A stretch of 64,000 nucleotides of DNA from Streptomyces sp. CB03234 (lineage in GTDB: Bacteria > Actinomycetota > Actinomycetes > Streptomycetales > Streptomycetaceae). The notes under the pieces are model-generated. The model saw only the letters and a list, made by a program, of their open reading frames with translations, had not been told where the DNA came from and did not search any database. Shown one piece after another: positions 55,087 through 63,171 of this stretch. The first letter of the stretch is position 1, and every line of letters begins with the position of its first letter. Made by a program: the position numbers and the translations under genes. The DNA is taken from NCBI RefSeq assembly GCF_001905885.1, contig NZ_LIYH01000003.1:558001-622000 (forward strand), in the 5' to 3' direction.

Positions 55087-56047
55087 AGCCGTACTGTTCG
55101 AGGACGTGCCCGTAACGCTCGTCGAAGAGCGCGACGTTCTCCTTGGAGAACACCTCCCGCCACGTACCGGTCCGGCCCTGGTAGAAGGACCAGGCATCGG
55201 TGTTGTAGATGCGGTCGGCGATGGCCTCGGCATCCCGGTCCGAGGCGTTGACGTGCTCCAGCACCCGCTGCACGGCGGTCACCTGCGCGTCCCTGGAGCC
55301 CCCGCCCTTGGGGCCGACGAGGTCCTCGTACCGGACCTTGCACACACCCGGGTGGTGCAGGAGCCAGATGGCCTTCTCGTACTCGGTGTTTGCCAGGAAA
55401 TACGGGTCACGCAGCGCGTAGTCGATTTTCTCGGCCATCGTGGACTTGCTGCTCAGGATCGCGTGGAAAACGCGGCGCTCGTAGAAGTTCCCGAATCCCT
55501 TCGGGGTCTTGCCGTCCACGAAGTTGATGAGGGAGACAAGGGCGTCGCGCGGGTCGCGGTAATTGAGCACGACCGGCGGCTCTCCGGTGTCGCACCACTC
55601 GCCGATGAAACTTCCGTCGACGGCCGATATATCGAGGTCGTGCCATATCCAGCACAATCCGGGAGGGGTCTGGGAAAAGCGGGTGCTCGCCAGCCTGGGA
55701 TTCGTGGCGGTGACGTCGACCAGGTCGTACTTCTCCTGGCCGTAGCGGTTGGCCACGGGCTGCCCGAAGCGCCGGTACCAGCTCCAGCACAGCGCCTGCC
55801 ACGCCTCGTCGGTCCTGGTGACGAACTCCGGTGAGCCCGCCAGGCCGGCGATCTCCTCGTACACCGCGTCGTTGTGCACCAGCCGGGCGATGCGCCGGCG
55901 CTCCTCGTCCCCGAAGACCGGCGTGTTCCTGGGAGAAGGCCGGGTCGCACCCACGATCTTGAAGTCCAGTTCGAGCATGAGCTCCTGGATCAGATGGGTG
56001 CCGGTCTTCTGGGGGGAAACGATCAGGACGCGTTCAGAAAGTGACAT
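55079..56047 (-). CDS. PAPS-dependent sulfotransferase
   Basis: A 322-residue cytosolic-type sulfotransferase. The 5'-phosphosulfate-binding loop is VLIVSPQKTGTHLIQELM at residues about 7-24, and the 3'-phosphate-binding block is VLNYRDPRDALVSLINF near 160. The domain covers the whole chain, with a helical insert around 40-100. It transfers sulfate from PAPS to an oxygen or nitrogen of a small molecule, either as decoration or as a leaving group for ring closure. No PAPS-forming genes are in view. It is the first of a tight group (overlap 8 bp with ATP-grasp) and follows the deacylase gene by 66 bp. Confidence 0.92.
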   Translation of the reverse strand: MSLSERVLIVSPQKTGTHLIQELMLELDFKIVGATRPSPRNTPVFGDEERRRIARLVHNDAVYEEIAGLAGSPEFVTRTDEAWQALCWSWYRRFGQPVANRYGQEKYDLVDVTATNPRLASTRFSQTPPGLCWIWHDLDISAVDGSFIGEWCDTGEPPVVLNYRDPRDALVSLINFVDGKTPKGFGNFYERRVFHAILSSKSTMAEKIDYALRDPYFLANTEYEKAIWLLHHPGVCKVRYEDLVGPKGGGSRDAQVTAVQRVLEHVNASDRDAEAIADRIYNTDAWSFYQGRTGTWREVFSKENVALFDERYGHVLEQYGYE

Positions 56048-56113
56048 CGACCATCCCGGTATCTGTGTCAGCGCGGTGAGCGGTGAGCGTGAGCCGTGAG
56101 CGGTGTGGCGGAT

Positions 56114-56677
56114 CTACGGGGCCAGGTCCTGGGCGAGGCCTTCCACGACCTGCGCTCCGGGCAGTTCCGCCAAGGCCTTGCCAGGAGCCAGCAGTTTGCC
56201 GCGTCGCCGCCCGCTGCCGAGGAGCACGTACGGCACCTCCACCACGGCGGCGTCGATGAGGACCGGCCAGGACGACGGCAGGCCGAGCGGTGTGATGCCG
56301 CCGTACTCCATGCCCGTTTCCTCCACCGTGACGTCCATGGGCGCGAAGGAGGCCTTACGAGCCCCGAGGTGGCGCCGGACGGCGCCGTTGACGTCGAGTC
56401 GCCGGTGGGCGAGGGTCATGCAGGCCGCCAGATGGTAATCGGCGCCCTTCTTCGCCCTGACGACCACGCAGTTCGCCGATTCCTCCATGTGCGCCCCGTA
56501 CCGCTCGCAGAAGGCGGCGGTGTCCGCGACGGCGGGGTCGCTGTCGACGACGAAGAAGGAGTCGGAGGCAGTCGGCCCCGACCAGCCGGCCAGCGCCGCC
56601 GCGACCGGAGCGGCCAGCAGATCGGTCCGGTCGAGGGCCTTGTACACGGTCTCGAAACGCTCGGGAAGTTCGGTCAT
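56114..56677 (-). CDS. YbaK/ProX-type aminoacyl-tRNA deacylase
   Basis: A 187-residue trans-editing domain protein. The family pattern includes ESANCVVVRAKKGADYHLAAC near 68-88 (catalytic Lys region), ARKASFAPMDVTVEETGMEYGGITPLGLP near 110-135 (substrate loop) and VLLGSGRRRGKLLAP near 155. YbaK, ProX and relatives remove wrong amino acids from tRNA. A copy inside a biosynthetic cluster suggests protection when the product or an intermediate mimics an amino acid. ATG 56677 overlaps the APC permease stop by one base (GTGATG); GTG 56680 is an alternative. Confidence 0.87.
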   Translation of the reverse strand: MTELPERFETVYKALDRTDLLAAPVAAALAGWSGPTASDSFFVVDSDPAVADTAAFCERYGAHMEESANCVVVRAKKGADYHLAACMTLAHRRLDVNGAVRRHLGARKASFAPMDVTVEETGMEYGGITPLGLPSSWPVLIDAAVVEVPYVLLGSGRRRGKLLAPGKALAELPGAQVVEGLAQDLAP

Positions 56678-57990
56678 CACGCATCTCTATTACGGTGGAA
56701 GTGGGTGAACACGGCGGCGACGACGGCCAGGAACGCCGGCCACAGCAGGAACCAGCCGGTGAGTCCGAGCACGCATATGAGCATCACCAGGGCCAGCCCC
56801 GCCATCAGCCTGGCCCCGCCGCCGCCGTCACGCAGCAGACGGATGCCCGCCGCCGTGCCCACCACGTACACGGCGATCAGGCAGGCCGTGCACCCCAGCA
56901 TCAGCACCTCCACGCCGACCCCCGCCCAGGTGGCGAGGGCCAGTGCCGCCCCGGAGACGAGGGAGACGACGAACAGGCTGCGCCGTGGGACTCCCCCGGT
57001 CTCGGCGCCGGGCGCGAGGTACTTCGGCAGGGCCCCGTCGCGGGCGAGCGCGGCCCCGAGCTTGGCGGTGCTGCCGACGTACGCGTTGATGGTGCCGAGC
57101 GTGACGAGCACCGCGACCAGGGTGGCGAGTGCCGGTCCGGCGGATCCGAAGCCGTAGGTGAGCAACGAGGCCAGCGGTGTCTCGGCCGCCTCCTGCGAGC
57201 TGCCCAGGACGAGCACGGTCGTCGTGGCCAGCAGCAGGTAGAGCACCCCTATGAGGACGAGCGCTCCCGTCGTCGCCCGCTTGATGTCCCGCTCCGGCCG
57301 CGCGAACTCCCCCGCCAGATGGGTCATCGTCTCCCACCCGGTGAAGCACCACACCAGCAGTGCCGCCGCCGAACCCACGGCGGACCAGCCGTGCGGGGCG
57401 AAGGGCTGCATGGCGTCCAGCCGGGCGTGGGGGGCCGCGACCAGCACGGCGACCACCAGCATCAGGGCGAGGCCGCCGGAGAGGAACAGCTGGACCCGGC
57501 CGGAGACGCGCACGCCGAAGGCGTTGGAGAACAGGCCGATGCCCAGGAGCAGCGCCGCGTAGACGGCGGTCGCGTCCTGGTTGCCGTGTGAGAGGGCCGA
57601 GAGGTAGGAGCCGCCGAAGATCGCCAGGGCCGGGACGCCCACCGGAGCCCCGATGTAGAACCACCAGCCGACCACCGCCGCGGGCCTGCGGCCGAACGCC
57701 TGCCGGACGTACGTGGAGACACCGCCGGAGTCCGGGAGCCGGGAGCCCAGCGCGGCGAAGGTGATGGCGAGGGGGACCGACAGGGCGACCATCCCGACCC
57801 AGGCGACCAGCGACGCTGGTCCGGCCAGCCGTGCCGCGTATCCCGGGAGGGTCAGGACTCCGGTGCCGAGGACGGCCCCGATGTAGAGGGCCGTGCCCTG
57901 CACCGCCGTCACGCTGCCGCGCACCGGTGGTGCCGGACGCGCCGACGCGTGCTGCCGTTGATCCTCGGGGGCCAACCGGGTCCCGGCCAT
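56677..57990 (-). CDS. APC family amino acid permease
   Basis: A 437-residue permease with about 12 membrane spans of the amino acid-polyamine-organocation family. The first helix has the broken-helix motif ALYIGAVLGTGVLTLPGYAA, and VWCFTGWETMTHLAGEFARPERDIKRA near 230 is the conserved helix 6 and loop. It moves amino acids or related amines across the cytoplasmic membrane. It overlaps the deacylase gene by one to four bases, so it belongs to the same message. It may take up the amino-acid precursor or move the product; direction cannot be told. Confidence 0.9.
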   Translation of the reverse strand: MAGTRLAPEDQRQHASARPAPPVRGSVTAVQGTALYIGAVLGTGVLTLPGYAARLAGPASLVAWVGMVALSVPLAITFAALGSRLPDSGGVSTYVRQAFGRRPAAVVGWWFYIGAPVGVPALAIFGGSYLSALSHGNQDATAVYAALLLGIGLFSNAFGVRVSGRVQLFLSGGLALMLVVAVLVAAPHARLDAMQPFAPHGWSAVGSAAALLVWCFTGWETMTHLAGEFARPERDIKRATTGALVLIGVLYLLLATTTVLVLGSSQEAAETPLASLLTYGFGSAGPALATLVAVLVTLGTINAYVGSTAKLGAALARDGALPKYLAPGAETGGVPRRSLFVVSLVSGAALALATWAGVGVEVLMLGCTACLIAVYVVGTAAGIRLLRDGGGGARLMAGLALVMLICVLGLTGWFLLWPAFLAVVAAVFTHFHRNRDA

Positions 57991-58126
57991 TCCCCTCCCC
58001 TTCCTGACGTGCGGTTGGGCTACGCCTTGTCGGTCCGTACGGCGGGGAATCGGCGGCCCAGGGGTTCCCCAGCCGCAACTCCCGCCACTGACAGACCAGT
58101 TGAAGCCGAAATTACCAGAGCTGTTC

Positions 58127-59335
58127 TCAGGCCGACGCGATGGCGGACAGCGCGTCGACCCGGTCGGTGCGCTCCCAGGTGAAGTCCGGCAGCTCGCGGC
58201 CGAAGTGGCCGTAGCTGGCGGTCTGCGCGTAGATCGGGCGCAGCAGGTCGAGGTCGCGGACGATGGCGGCCGGCCGCAGGTCGAAGACCTCGGTGATGGC
58301 GCGCTCGATCCGGGCGGGGTCGACCTTGGCGGTACCGAAGGTCTCCACGAACAGCCCCACGGGCTCGGCCTTGCCGATGGCGTACGCGACCTGGACCTCG
58401 CACCGGGTGGCGAGTCCCGCGGCGACCACGTTCTTGGCGACCCAGCGCATGGCGTACGCCGCCGAACGGTCGACCTTGGAGGGGTCCTTGCCGGAGAAGG
58501 CGCCGCCGCCGTGGCGGGCGTAGCCGCCGTACGTATCGATGATGATCTTGCGGCCGGTCAGCCCCGCGTCGCCCATGGGGCCGCCGATCTCGAACCTGCC
58601 GGTCGGGTTGACCAGGAGCCGGTAGCCGTCGACGTCCAGCTTGATGCCCTGGTCCTGCAGCGCCGCGAGCACCGGATCGACCACGTGCTGCCGGATGTCG
58701 GGGATCAGGGTCGCGTCGAGCTCGATGTCGGCCGCGTGCTGCGAGGAGACCACCACGGTGTCCAGCCGTACCGCCCGGTCACCGTCGTACTCGATGGTCA
58801 CCTGCGTCTTGCCGTCCGGGCGCAGGTAGGGGACCGTGCCGTCCTTGCGGACGCCGGTGAGGCGCTGGGCCAACGAGTGGGCCAGGCTGATCGGCAGCGG
58901 CATCAGCTCGGGCGTCTCGTCGCACGCGTAGCCGAACATCAGTCCCTGATCGCCGGCGCCCTGCCGGTCCAGCTCGTCGCCCTCCCCCTCGACCCGCTTC
59001 TCGTAGGCGGTGTCGACGCCCTGCGCGATGTCCGGCGACTGCGCGCCGATCGACACGGACACACCGCAGGAGGCGCCGTCGAAGCCCTTGCTGGAGCTGT
59101 CGTATCCGATGCGGAGAACGGTCTCGCGGACCAGGGGCGCCAGGTCCACGTAGGCGGTGGTGGTGACCTCTCCGGCGATGTGCACCTGACCTGTGGTGAT
59201 CAGCGTCTCGACCGCCACGCGTGCGGCGGGGTCCGCCCGCAGCAGCGCGTCGAGGACGGTGTCGCTGATCTGGTCGGCGATCTTGTCGGGGTGCCCCTCG
59301 GTGACCGATTCCGAGGTGAACAGGCGACGAGGCAT
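58127..59335 (-). CDS. metK: S-adenosylmethionine synthetase
   Basis: A complete 402-residue Met[21 protein letters not shown] at the start, [21 protein letters not shown] near 125-145 (ATP site), and the glycine-rich [19 protein letters not shown] near 270 (P-loop-like). All core residues look conserved, so it should make SAM from methionine and ATP. Streptomyces normally have a housekeeping metK elsewhere, so this copy next to a SAM methyltransferase gene (90 bp) probably boosts SAM for the cluster. AAGGAAG precedes the ATG, and a 9-bp tandem repeat lies just upstream. Confidence 0.96.
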   Translation of the reverse strand: MPRRLFTSESVTEGHPDKIADQISDTVLDALLRADPAARVAVETLITTGQVHIAGEVTTTAYVDLAPLVRETVLRIGYDSSSKGFDGASCGVSVSIGAQSPDIAQGVDTAYEKRVEGEGDELDRQGAGDQGLMFGYACDETPELMPLPISLAHSLAQRLTGVRKDGTVPYLRPDGKTQVTIEYDGDRAVRLDTVVVSSQHAADIELDATLIPDIRQHVVDPVLAALQDQGIKLDVDGYRLLVNPTGRFEIGGPMGDAGLTGRKIIIDTYGGYARHGGGAFSGKDPSKVDRSAAYAMRWVAKNVVAAGLATRCEVQVAYAIGKAEPVGLFVETFGTAKVDPARIERAITEVFDLRPAAIVRDLDLLRPIYAQTASYGHFGRELPDFTWERTDRVDALSAIASA

Positions 59336-59346
59336 CGAGGCTTCCT

Positions 59347-59381
59347 TGAACGGCGTGAACGGCGTGAACGGCGTGAACGGG
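59347..59381. repeat. 9-bp tandem repeat between methyltransferase and metK genes
   Basis: Almost four copies of TGAACGGCG (the last is incomplete) sit in the 90-bp gap, 12 bp before the metK start. Such a repeat in a leader could alter spacing between signals if copy number changes. Confidence 0.85.
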
Positions 59382-59425
59382 CGTGGACGGGCCGGGGACC
59401 GGGGGCGGGGCTGCCGGGCCGGGCC

Positions 59426-60205
59426 TCAGTGGCCGGCTCTGCGCGCCAGGAAGAGGTACGTGCGCCAAGGGACGGTCAGCTCACCGTCGAAACAGCGCTC
59501 GATCGTCGACTCGACGCCGGCCGTGAGGGCCTCTCGGACGTCGGCGGGCAGGATCCGGACCTGGGACGTCGTACTGCGGTACGCCGCGAAGTCGGCCGCG
59601 GTCCACTTCTGTTCCCAGTCGTAGGTGAGGACCTCGAGCCCGTGGAACGCGGGGTGCCGTTCGATCGCGTCGCCCGGCCAGTCGGCGAGGTCGAGGCCTC
59701 CGTCGTCCTCCGCCTCCTGGCCGTAGGCGGAGAAGACCTCTTCCAGTGATTCACGCCCGGGTACGCGGTCCCACTGCTCCACGTTCCAGAACAGCGCGAG
59801 CAGTCCGCCGGGAGCGATCACCTCGGCGGCCTTGTCCCAGCGGCGGACCGGGTCGAGCCAGTGCCAGGCCTGGGCGCACACCAGGCCGTCCATCCTCCGC
59901 CGCGGACTCCAGTCCTCGAAGGACCGTACGGTGACGTCGATGTTCGGGTGCTGGGAGCACAGCCGCACCAGGACCTCCGCCATTCCCGGGTCCGGTTCGA
60001 CGCAGGTGATCCGCAGGCCGCGTGCGGCCAGGAGCCGCGTGGCCTTCCCCGTGCCGGCTCCGATCTCGACCACGCGGCCGTCGGGGACGCCCTGGGCGAT
60101 CCGGTCGATCAGTTCCTCGGGGTATGTGGGCCGGGAATCCTCGTAGAGCTGCGCCGCTTCACCATAACTACGGGCACGGAGCAATCTCGCGGACTCAAGC
60201 ATCAT
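59426..60205 (-). CDS. SAM-dependent methyltransferase, class I
   Basis: A 259-residue methyltransferase. Motif I is VVEIGAGTGKATRLLA near residue 46, with ITCVEPDPGMAEVLV (motif II), LVCAQAWHWLDPVRR near 108 (motif IV) and APGGLLALFWNVEQ (motif V). The C-terminal lid is around 150-230. Target (O, N or C) cannot be told. ATG 60205 is followed at once by a second ATG at 60202; either could serve. It is the first gene of the left-going cluster operon, after a 325-bp intergenic region that must carry its promoter. Confidence 0.9.
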   Translation of the reverse strand: MMLESARLLRARSYGEAAQLYEDSRPTYPEELIDRIAQGVPDGRVVEIGAGTGKATRLLAARGLRITCVEPDPGMAEVLVRLCSQHPNIDVTVRSFEDWSPRRRMDGLVCAQAWHWLDPVRRWDKAAEVIAPGGLLALFWNVEQWDRVPGRESLEEVFSAYGQEAEDDGGLDLADWPGDAIERHPAFHGLEVLTYDWEQKWTAADFAAYRSTTSQVRILPADVREALTAGVESTIERCFDGELTVPWRTYLFLARRAGH

Positions 60206-60495
60206 AAGAATCTCACTCCAACCGGAGGGGATGGATGAAATGCCGCGACGACTTCACCCAAGACCTAGCGAATGAAAGCCGAACGAAAGGGAGCGCGCCA
60301 CCGTGGGGCGAACTCGCGGGAAACCGCGAGTACTCTGTCAATTCGCCTCGGCTTGCGGCCGAAAACAGCACATCACACGGCCGTTTGAAGCAGCAACCAG
60401 CTGTCCAGCATATGGACACTGACGGTCTATCAACTTATGGCGTGAACGCGGGAGTTGTGGCTCAGGGCGGCCGCGGGCGCTATGTGGAGACGCGG
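60206..60495. other. intergenic region, probable promoter of methyltransferase-led operon
   Basis: A non-coding stretch with clearly lower GC than its surroundings. It holds a perfect hairpin CTCGCGG-GAAA-CCGCGAG at 60313-60330. On the minus strand TTGATA near 60427 followed by TATGCT after about 15 bp is a weak promoter-like pair. A short open frame on the plus strand (60235-60513) has no start signal or family resemblance and is not called. Confidence 0.4.
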
Positions 60496-60523
60496 AAAAA
60501 GCCCCCTTCGTAAAGGAGGTGCA
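60496..60523 (-). terminator. Rho-independent terminator after MFS gene
   Basis: On the minus strand GCACCTCCTT-TACG-AAGGGGGC (7-bp stem core with one mismatch) is followed at once by TTTTT. It begins 8 bp after the stop of the MFS gene at 60531 and would end the FAD-Nudix-HAD-MFS message. A U-tract of this kind is uncommon in such GC-rich DNA, which makes it convincing. Confidence 0.75.
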
Positions 60524-60530
60524 AAAAGCC

Positions 60531-61973
60531 TCAGCCGGCCCTCTGGGGAGTCGTGGCCTCACCCCGGGGCTCGCCCGCGGGACGCTTTTCGCCGCCGCTC
60601 CGCGGCAGGAGGAGCGCAAGGCAGCCGAGCAGCGCGACGGCGGCGAAGCCGAAGCAGCCCCACAGGCTGTACGAGCCGGTCCAGAGGCTGCCCGGAGCGA
60701 CGCTCTGGATTCCGGTCACCGCCGCGACACCCAGCGCCCCGCCGGCCTGCTGGAAGGTGACCAGCGCCCCCGACGCGGTGCCCTGGTCGTGCATGGCGGC
60801 GGCGGCGCTGGCCAGCATGACCGCCGCCGGGTAGGCCACGGCGATTCCCGCGCCCACCATCAGCGCCGCGGGCAGCATGTGCGTGACGTAGCCGCCCCCC
60901 TCCACCGTGGTGTAGAGCAGCTGGCCCACGGTGATGACGGCGAGCCCGGCGAGCAGGAGCCGTGTGGTGGGTCTGCGGTCGGCCAGCCGGGCCGCCGGTG
61001 TGGACAGCAGGCCCACCGCGAGTCCCTGGGGCAGGAAGGCGAGCCCGGCCACCAGCGCCGAGTGGCCCTGGCGTTCCTGCAGATCGGTCGCGACGAGGAA
61101 CATGGCACCGGTGATGCCGGCGAACGCGCCGCCCAGTGCGACGCATGCCGCCGCCATACGGCGGTCGGCCATCAGGGACAGCGGCAGGAGCGGCACCCGG
61201 GCCCGCGCCTGGGCCACCAGGAACGCCAGGATCAGTACGAGGCCGACGCCCGCGACCACCGTGACCTCGGCCGCGGAACCGGTACCGACCCGTCCGACCG
61301 CGTACACCACGGCGATCAGCCCACCGGTGATCATCAGGGCGGGCAGCCACGGCATCGAGCCCTGGCGCTGTGCCCCCTCGCTCTCGGGGTCGAGGACGCG
61401 GGGCCCCAGGGCCACCACCGCCAGGGCCAGGGGTACGTAGAGGAAGAACGCGCCGCGCCAGCCGAAGCCCTGGGTCAGCAGTCCGCCGATGACCACACCG
61501 AGCGAGAAGCCCGCCGCGCCCATGGCGCTGAACACGCCGAGTGCGCGGTTGCGCGCGGCTCCTTCGGGGAATCCCGCGACGATCAGCGCCACGGCGGCGG
61601 GCGCGGTGATGGCGGCTCCCACTCCCTGGGCGGCCCGTGCCACGATGAGCAGGACGGCCTCCTGGGCCAGCGTCGCCCCGAGCGAGCCGGCGCCGAACAC
61701 CGCCACGCCGCTCAGGAACATCCGCCGGCGTCCCCACCGGTCCGCGAACGAGCCGCCGGCGAGCAGCAGACCGGCGTACGTGGTGAGGAAGGCGCTCGCC
61801 ACCAGTTGCAGTTGGTCGGGGCGCAGCGCCAGGTCGCGCTGGATGCCCGCCAGTTGCACATTGATGCTCGACAGGCTCATGCCCTCGAAGAGCACGGCGG
61901 TGCACAGGACCAGCAGCTTCGCCCACGCGCGCCGGTCGAACCGGAAGACGTCCGCGTGTATCTGGGAACTCAT
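60531..61973 (-). CDS. MFS transporter, DHA2-type drug exporter
   Basis: A 480-residue major facilitator with about 14 spans, the DHA2 (EmrB/QacA-like) pattern. The first span block is WAKLLVLCTAVLFEGMSLSSINVQL, with GGSFADRWGRRRMFLSGVAVFG as motif A near residue 75 and ARAAQGVGAAITAPAAVALI as motif C-like helix 5. It is likely a proton-driven exporter giving self-resistance or product export. Its ATG overlaps the HAD phosphatase stop by 4 bp, and it ends the right-hand operon before a U-tract terminator. Confidence 0.9.
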   Translation of the reverse strand: MSSQIHADVFRFDRRAWAKLLVLCTAVLFEGMSLSSINVQLAGIQRDLALRPDQLQLVASAFLTTYAGLLLAGGSFADRWGRRRMFLSGVAVFGAGSLGATLAQEAVLLIVARAAQGVGAAITAPAAVALIVAGFPEGAARNRALGVFSAMGAAGFSLGVVIGGLLTQGFGWRGAFFLYVPLALAVVALGPRVLDPESEGAQRQGSMPWLPALMITGGLIAVVYAVGRVGTGSAAEVTVVAGVGLVLILAFLVAQARARVPLLPLSLMADRRMAAACVALGGAFAGITGAMFLVATDLQERQGHSALVAGLAFLPQGLAVGLLSTPAARLADRRPTTRLLLAGLAVITVGQLLYTTVEGGGYVTHMLPAALMVGAGIAVAYPAAVMLASAAAAMHDQGTASGALVTFQQAGGALGVAAVTGIQSVAPGSLWTGSYSLWGCFGFAAVALLGCLALLLPRSGGEKRPAGEPRGEATTPQRAG

Positions 61974-62683
61974 GCCGGCCGGCGCTCCTTGTCGTGAGGG
62001 GAATTCCGAGGGGAATACGGTGTGCCGCTCACCACTCGTCCGCCGTCCTCCGCCATACGGGTCCTGGCGATGCCATAGGCCTCGCGCAGGTCGTCGCCGT
62101 CGTACTGGTAGCGGGCGAGGGCGCGCAGGGTGCTGTCCGCGTTGACCGCCACGGTGTGACGGAGCGCGCGGAAGAGGGGGACGTCCGAGCGGGAGTCCCC
62201 GTACGCGACGCATCTCTCATGGCTGAGACCGAGAGCTGTCCGGATCCGCTCCATGATGACGACCTTGTCCGACGGCGTGAGGATGCCGGCCGGGTCGGGT
62301 GCGGTGCGCATCGGCAGCGGGGGAAAGCGGGAGGCGACCACCTCGTCGGCGCCCACGTCCCCCAGGAGGCCGGCGAAGAAGTCCGGGGACATCGTGACGA
62401 CGACCGAGTGCTCACCGCGCCGCCGGATGTCCGCGAGGACCTCCGGCAGCCCGGCGATCCACGGGGCCCCGGCGAACACATCCGCGACGATGTCGTGGGT
62501 CAAGTGCCCCCACAGCACGCCGAGCTCGGCGGCGAAGCCACGGGTGTCCACGGCCCCGGCCGCGAAGGCGGCCTCCAGCCGGAGCAGGTCGGGCAGGCAG
62601 CCCAGGCTGCGGGCGATCTCCAGGCTCGCCGTGGTGCCGCGCAGCAGGGTGCCGTCCATGTCGAAGATGTGCAGGCGGCTCAT
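61970..62683 (-). CDS. HAD family phosphatase, SerB-like
   Basis: A 237-residue haloacid dehalogenase-type phosphatase. Motif I is [12 protein letters not shown] at residues about 5-16 (nucleophile Asp), motif II is [11 protein letters not shown] near 95 (T/S), motif III includes the lysine in TPSDKVVIM near 137, and motif IV is [14 protein letters not shown] near 155. A helical cap lies between motifs I and II as in SerB-like enzymes. It removes phosphate from a small metabolite, probably a pathway intermediate. It overlaps the Nudix gene and the MFS gene by 4 bp each. Confidence 0.88.
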   Translation of the reverse strand: MSRLHIFDMDGTLLRGTTASLEIARSLGCLPDLLRLEAAFAAGAVDTRGFAAELGVLWGHLTHDIVADVFAGAPWIAGLPEVLADIRRRGEHSVVVTMSPDFFAGLLGDVGADEVVASRFPPLPMRTAPDPAGILTPSDKVVIMERIRTALGLSHERCVAYGDSRSDVPLFRALRHTVAVNADSTLRALARYQYDGDDLREAYGIARTRMAEDGGRVVSGTPYSPRNSPHDKERRPA

Positions 62684-63171
62684 CGGTCCACGTGCGGTTG
62701 TGACCCGGTCACGGCTGCCGGATACAGGGCCCAGCCCTCGGGGGCCGGCTCGTCCAGCCAGGCGGCGAGCAGCGCCGCGCTCGCCGGGAAGAGCGGGGCG
62801 GGGAGTTCCGTGGGCCGGGCCCAGATCCACCGGTCGAAGACCTCGGGCTCCGGGAGGCTCACCGAGGTCTCGTCCGACCCCACCCGTGCCAGCACACCGG
62901 CGGTGACATGGGTACGGTCACCGCCGACACGCAGCCCGAGCGTGAACACCCGGGCGTCCAGCACCTGGTGGATGCCGGTCTCCTCGGCGATCTCCCGGGC
63001 GGCGGCCGCCTCGAAGGTCTCCCCCGCCTCCACATGGCCGCCGGGCAGGCACCAGGACTCCGGCTCCCCCGGTTTGATCCGGTGCCCGATCAGTACGGCG
63101 CCGTCGGAGCGCAGCAGCAGGGCGCCGACCCCCACGACGGGGGCGGGGCGCCGGGTGGACGGGTCTGTCAC
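62680..63171 (-). CDS. Nudix hydrolase
   Basis: A 163-residue Nudix protein. The Nudix box [18 protein letters not shown] continues AEETGI (residues about 45-68) and is complete (GX5EX7REUXEEXGU). It is preceded by [22 protein letters not shown]. Nudix enzymes split nucleoside diphosphates linked to another group. In this operon it might act on a nucleotide-linked intermediate or clear damaged nucleotides. The GTG start at 63171 overlaps the FAD oxidoreductase stop by 4 bp (GTGA), and its stop overlaps the HAD gene. Confidence 0.9.
   Translation of the reverse strand: MTDPSTRRPAPVVGVGALLLRSDGAVLIGHRIKPGEPESWCLPGGHVEAGETFEAAAAREIAEETGIHQVLDARVFTLGLRVGGDRTHVTAGVLARVGSDETSVSLPEPEVFDRWIWARPTELPAPLFPASAALLAAWLDEPAPEGWALYPAAVTGSQPHVDR

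Noticed and set aside
49301..55251. Long plus-strand open frames opposite the carbamoyltransferase, GNAT, MFS and ATP-grasp genes
   Set aside because: Same antisense effect; composition is Arg/Gly/Gln/Glu-rich with no family motifs, and the minus-strand genes carry clear catalytic motifs.
60235..60513. Short plus-strand open frame in the intergenic region
   Set aside because: No ribosome binding site, no family resemblance, and it runs through the terminator of the opposite operon.
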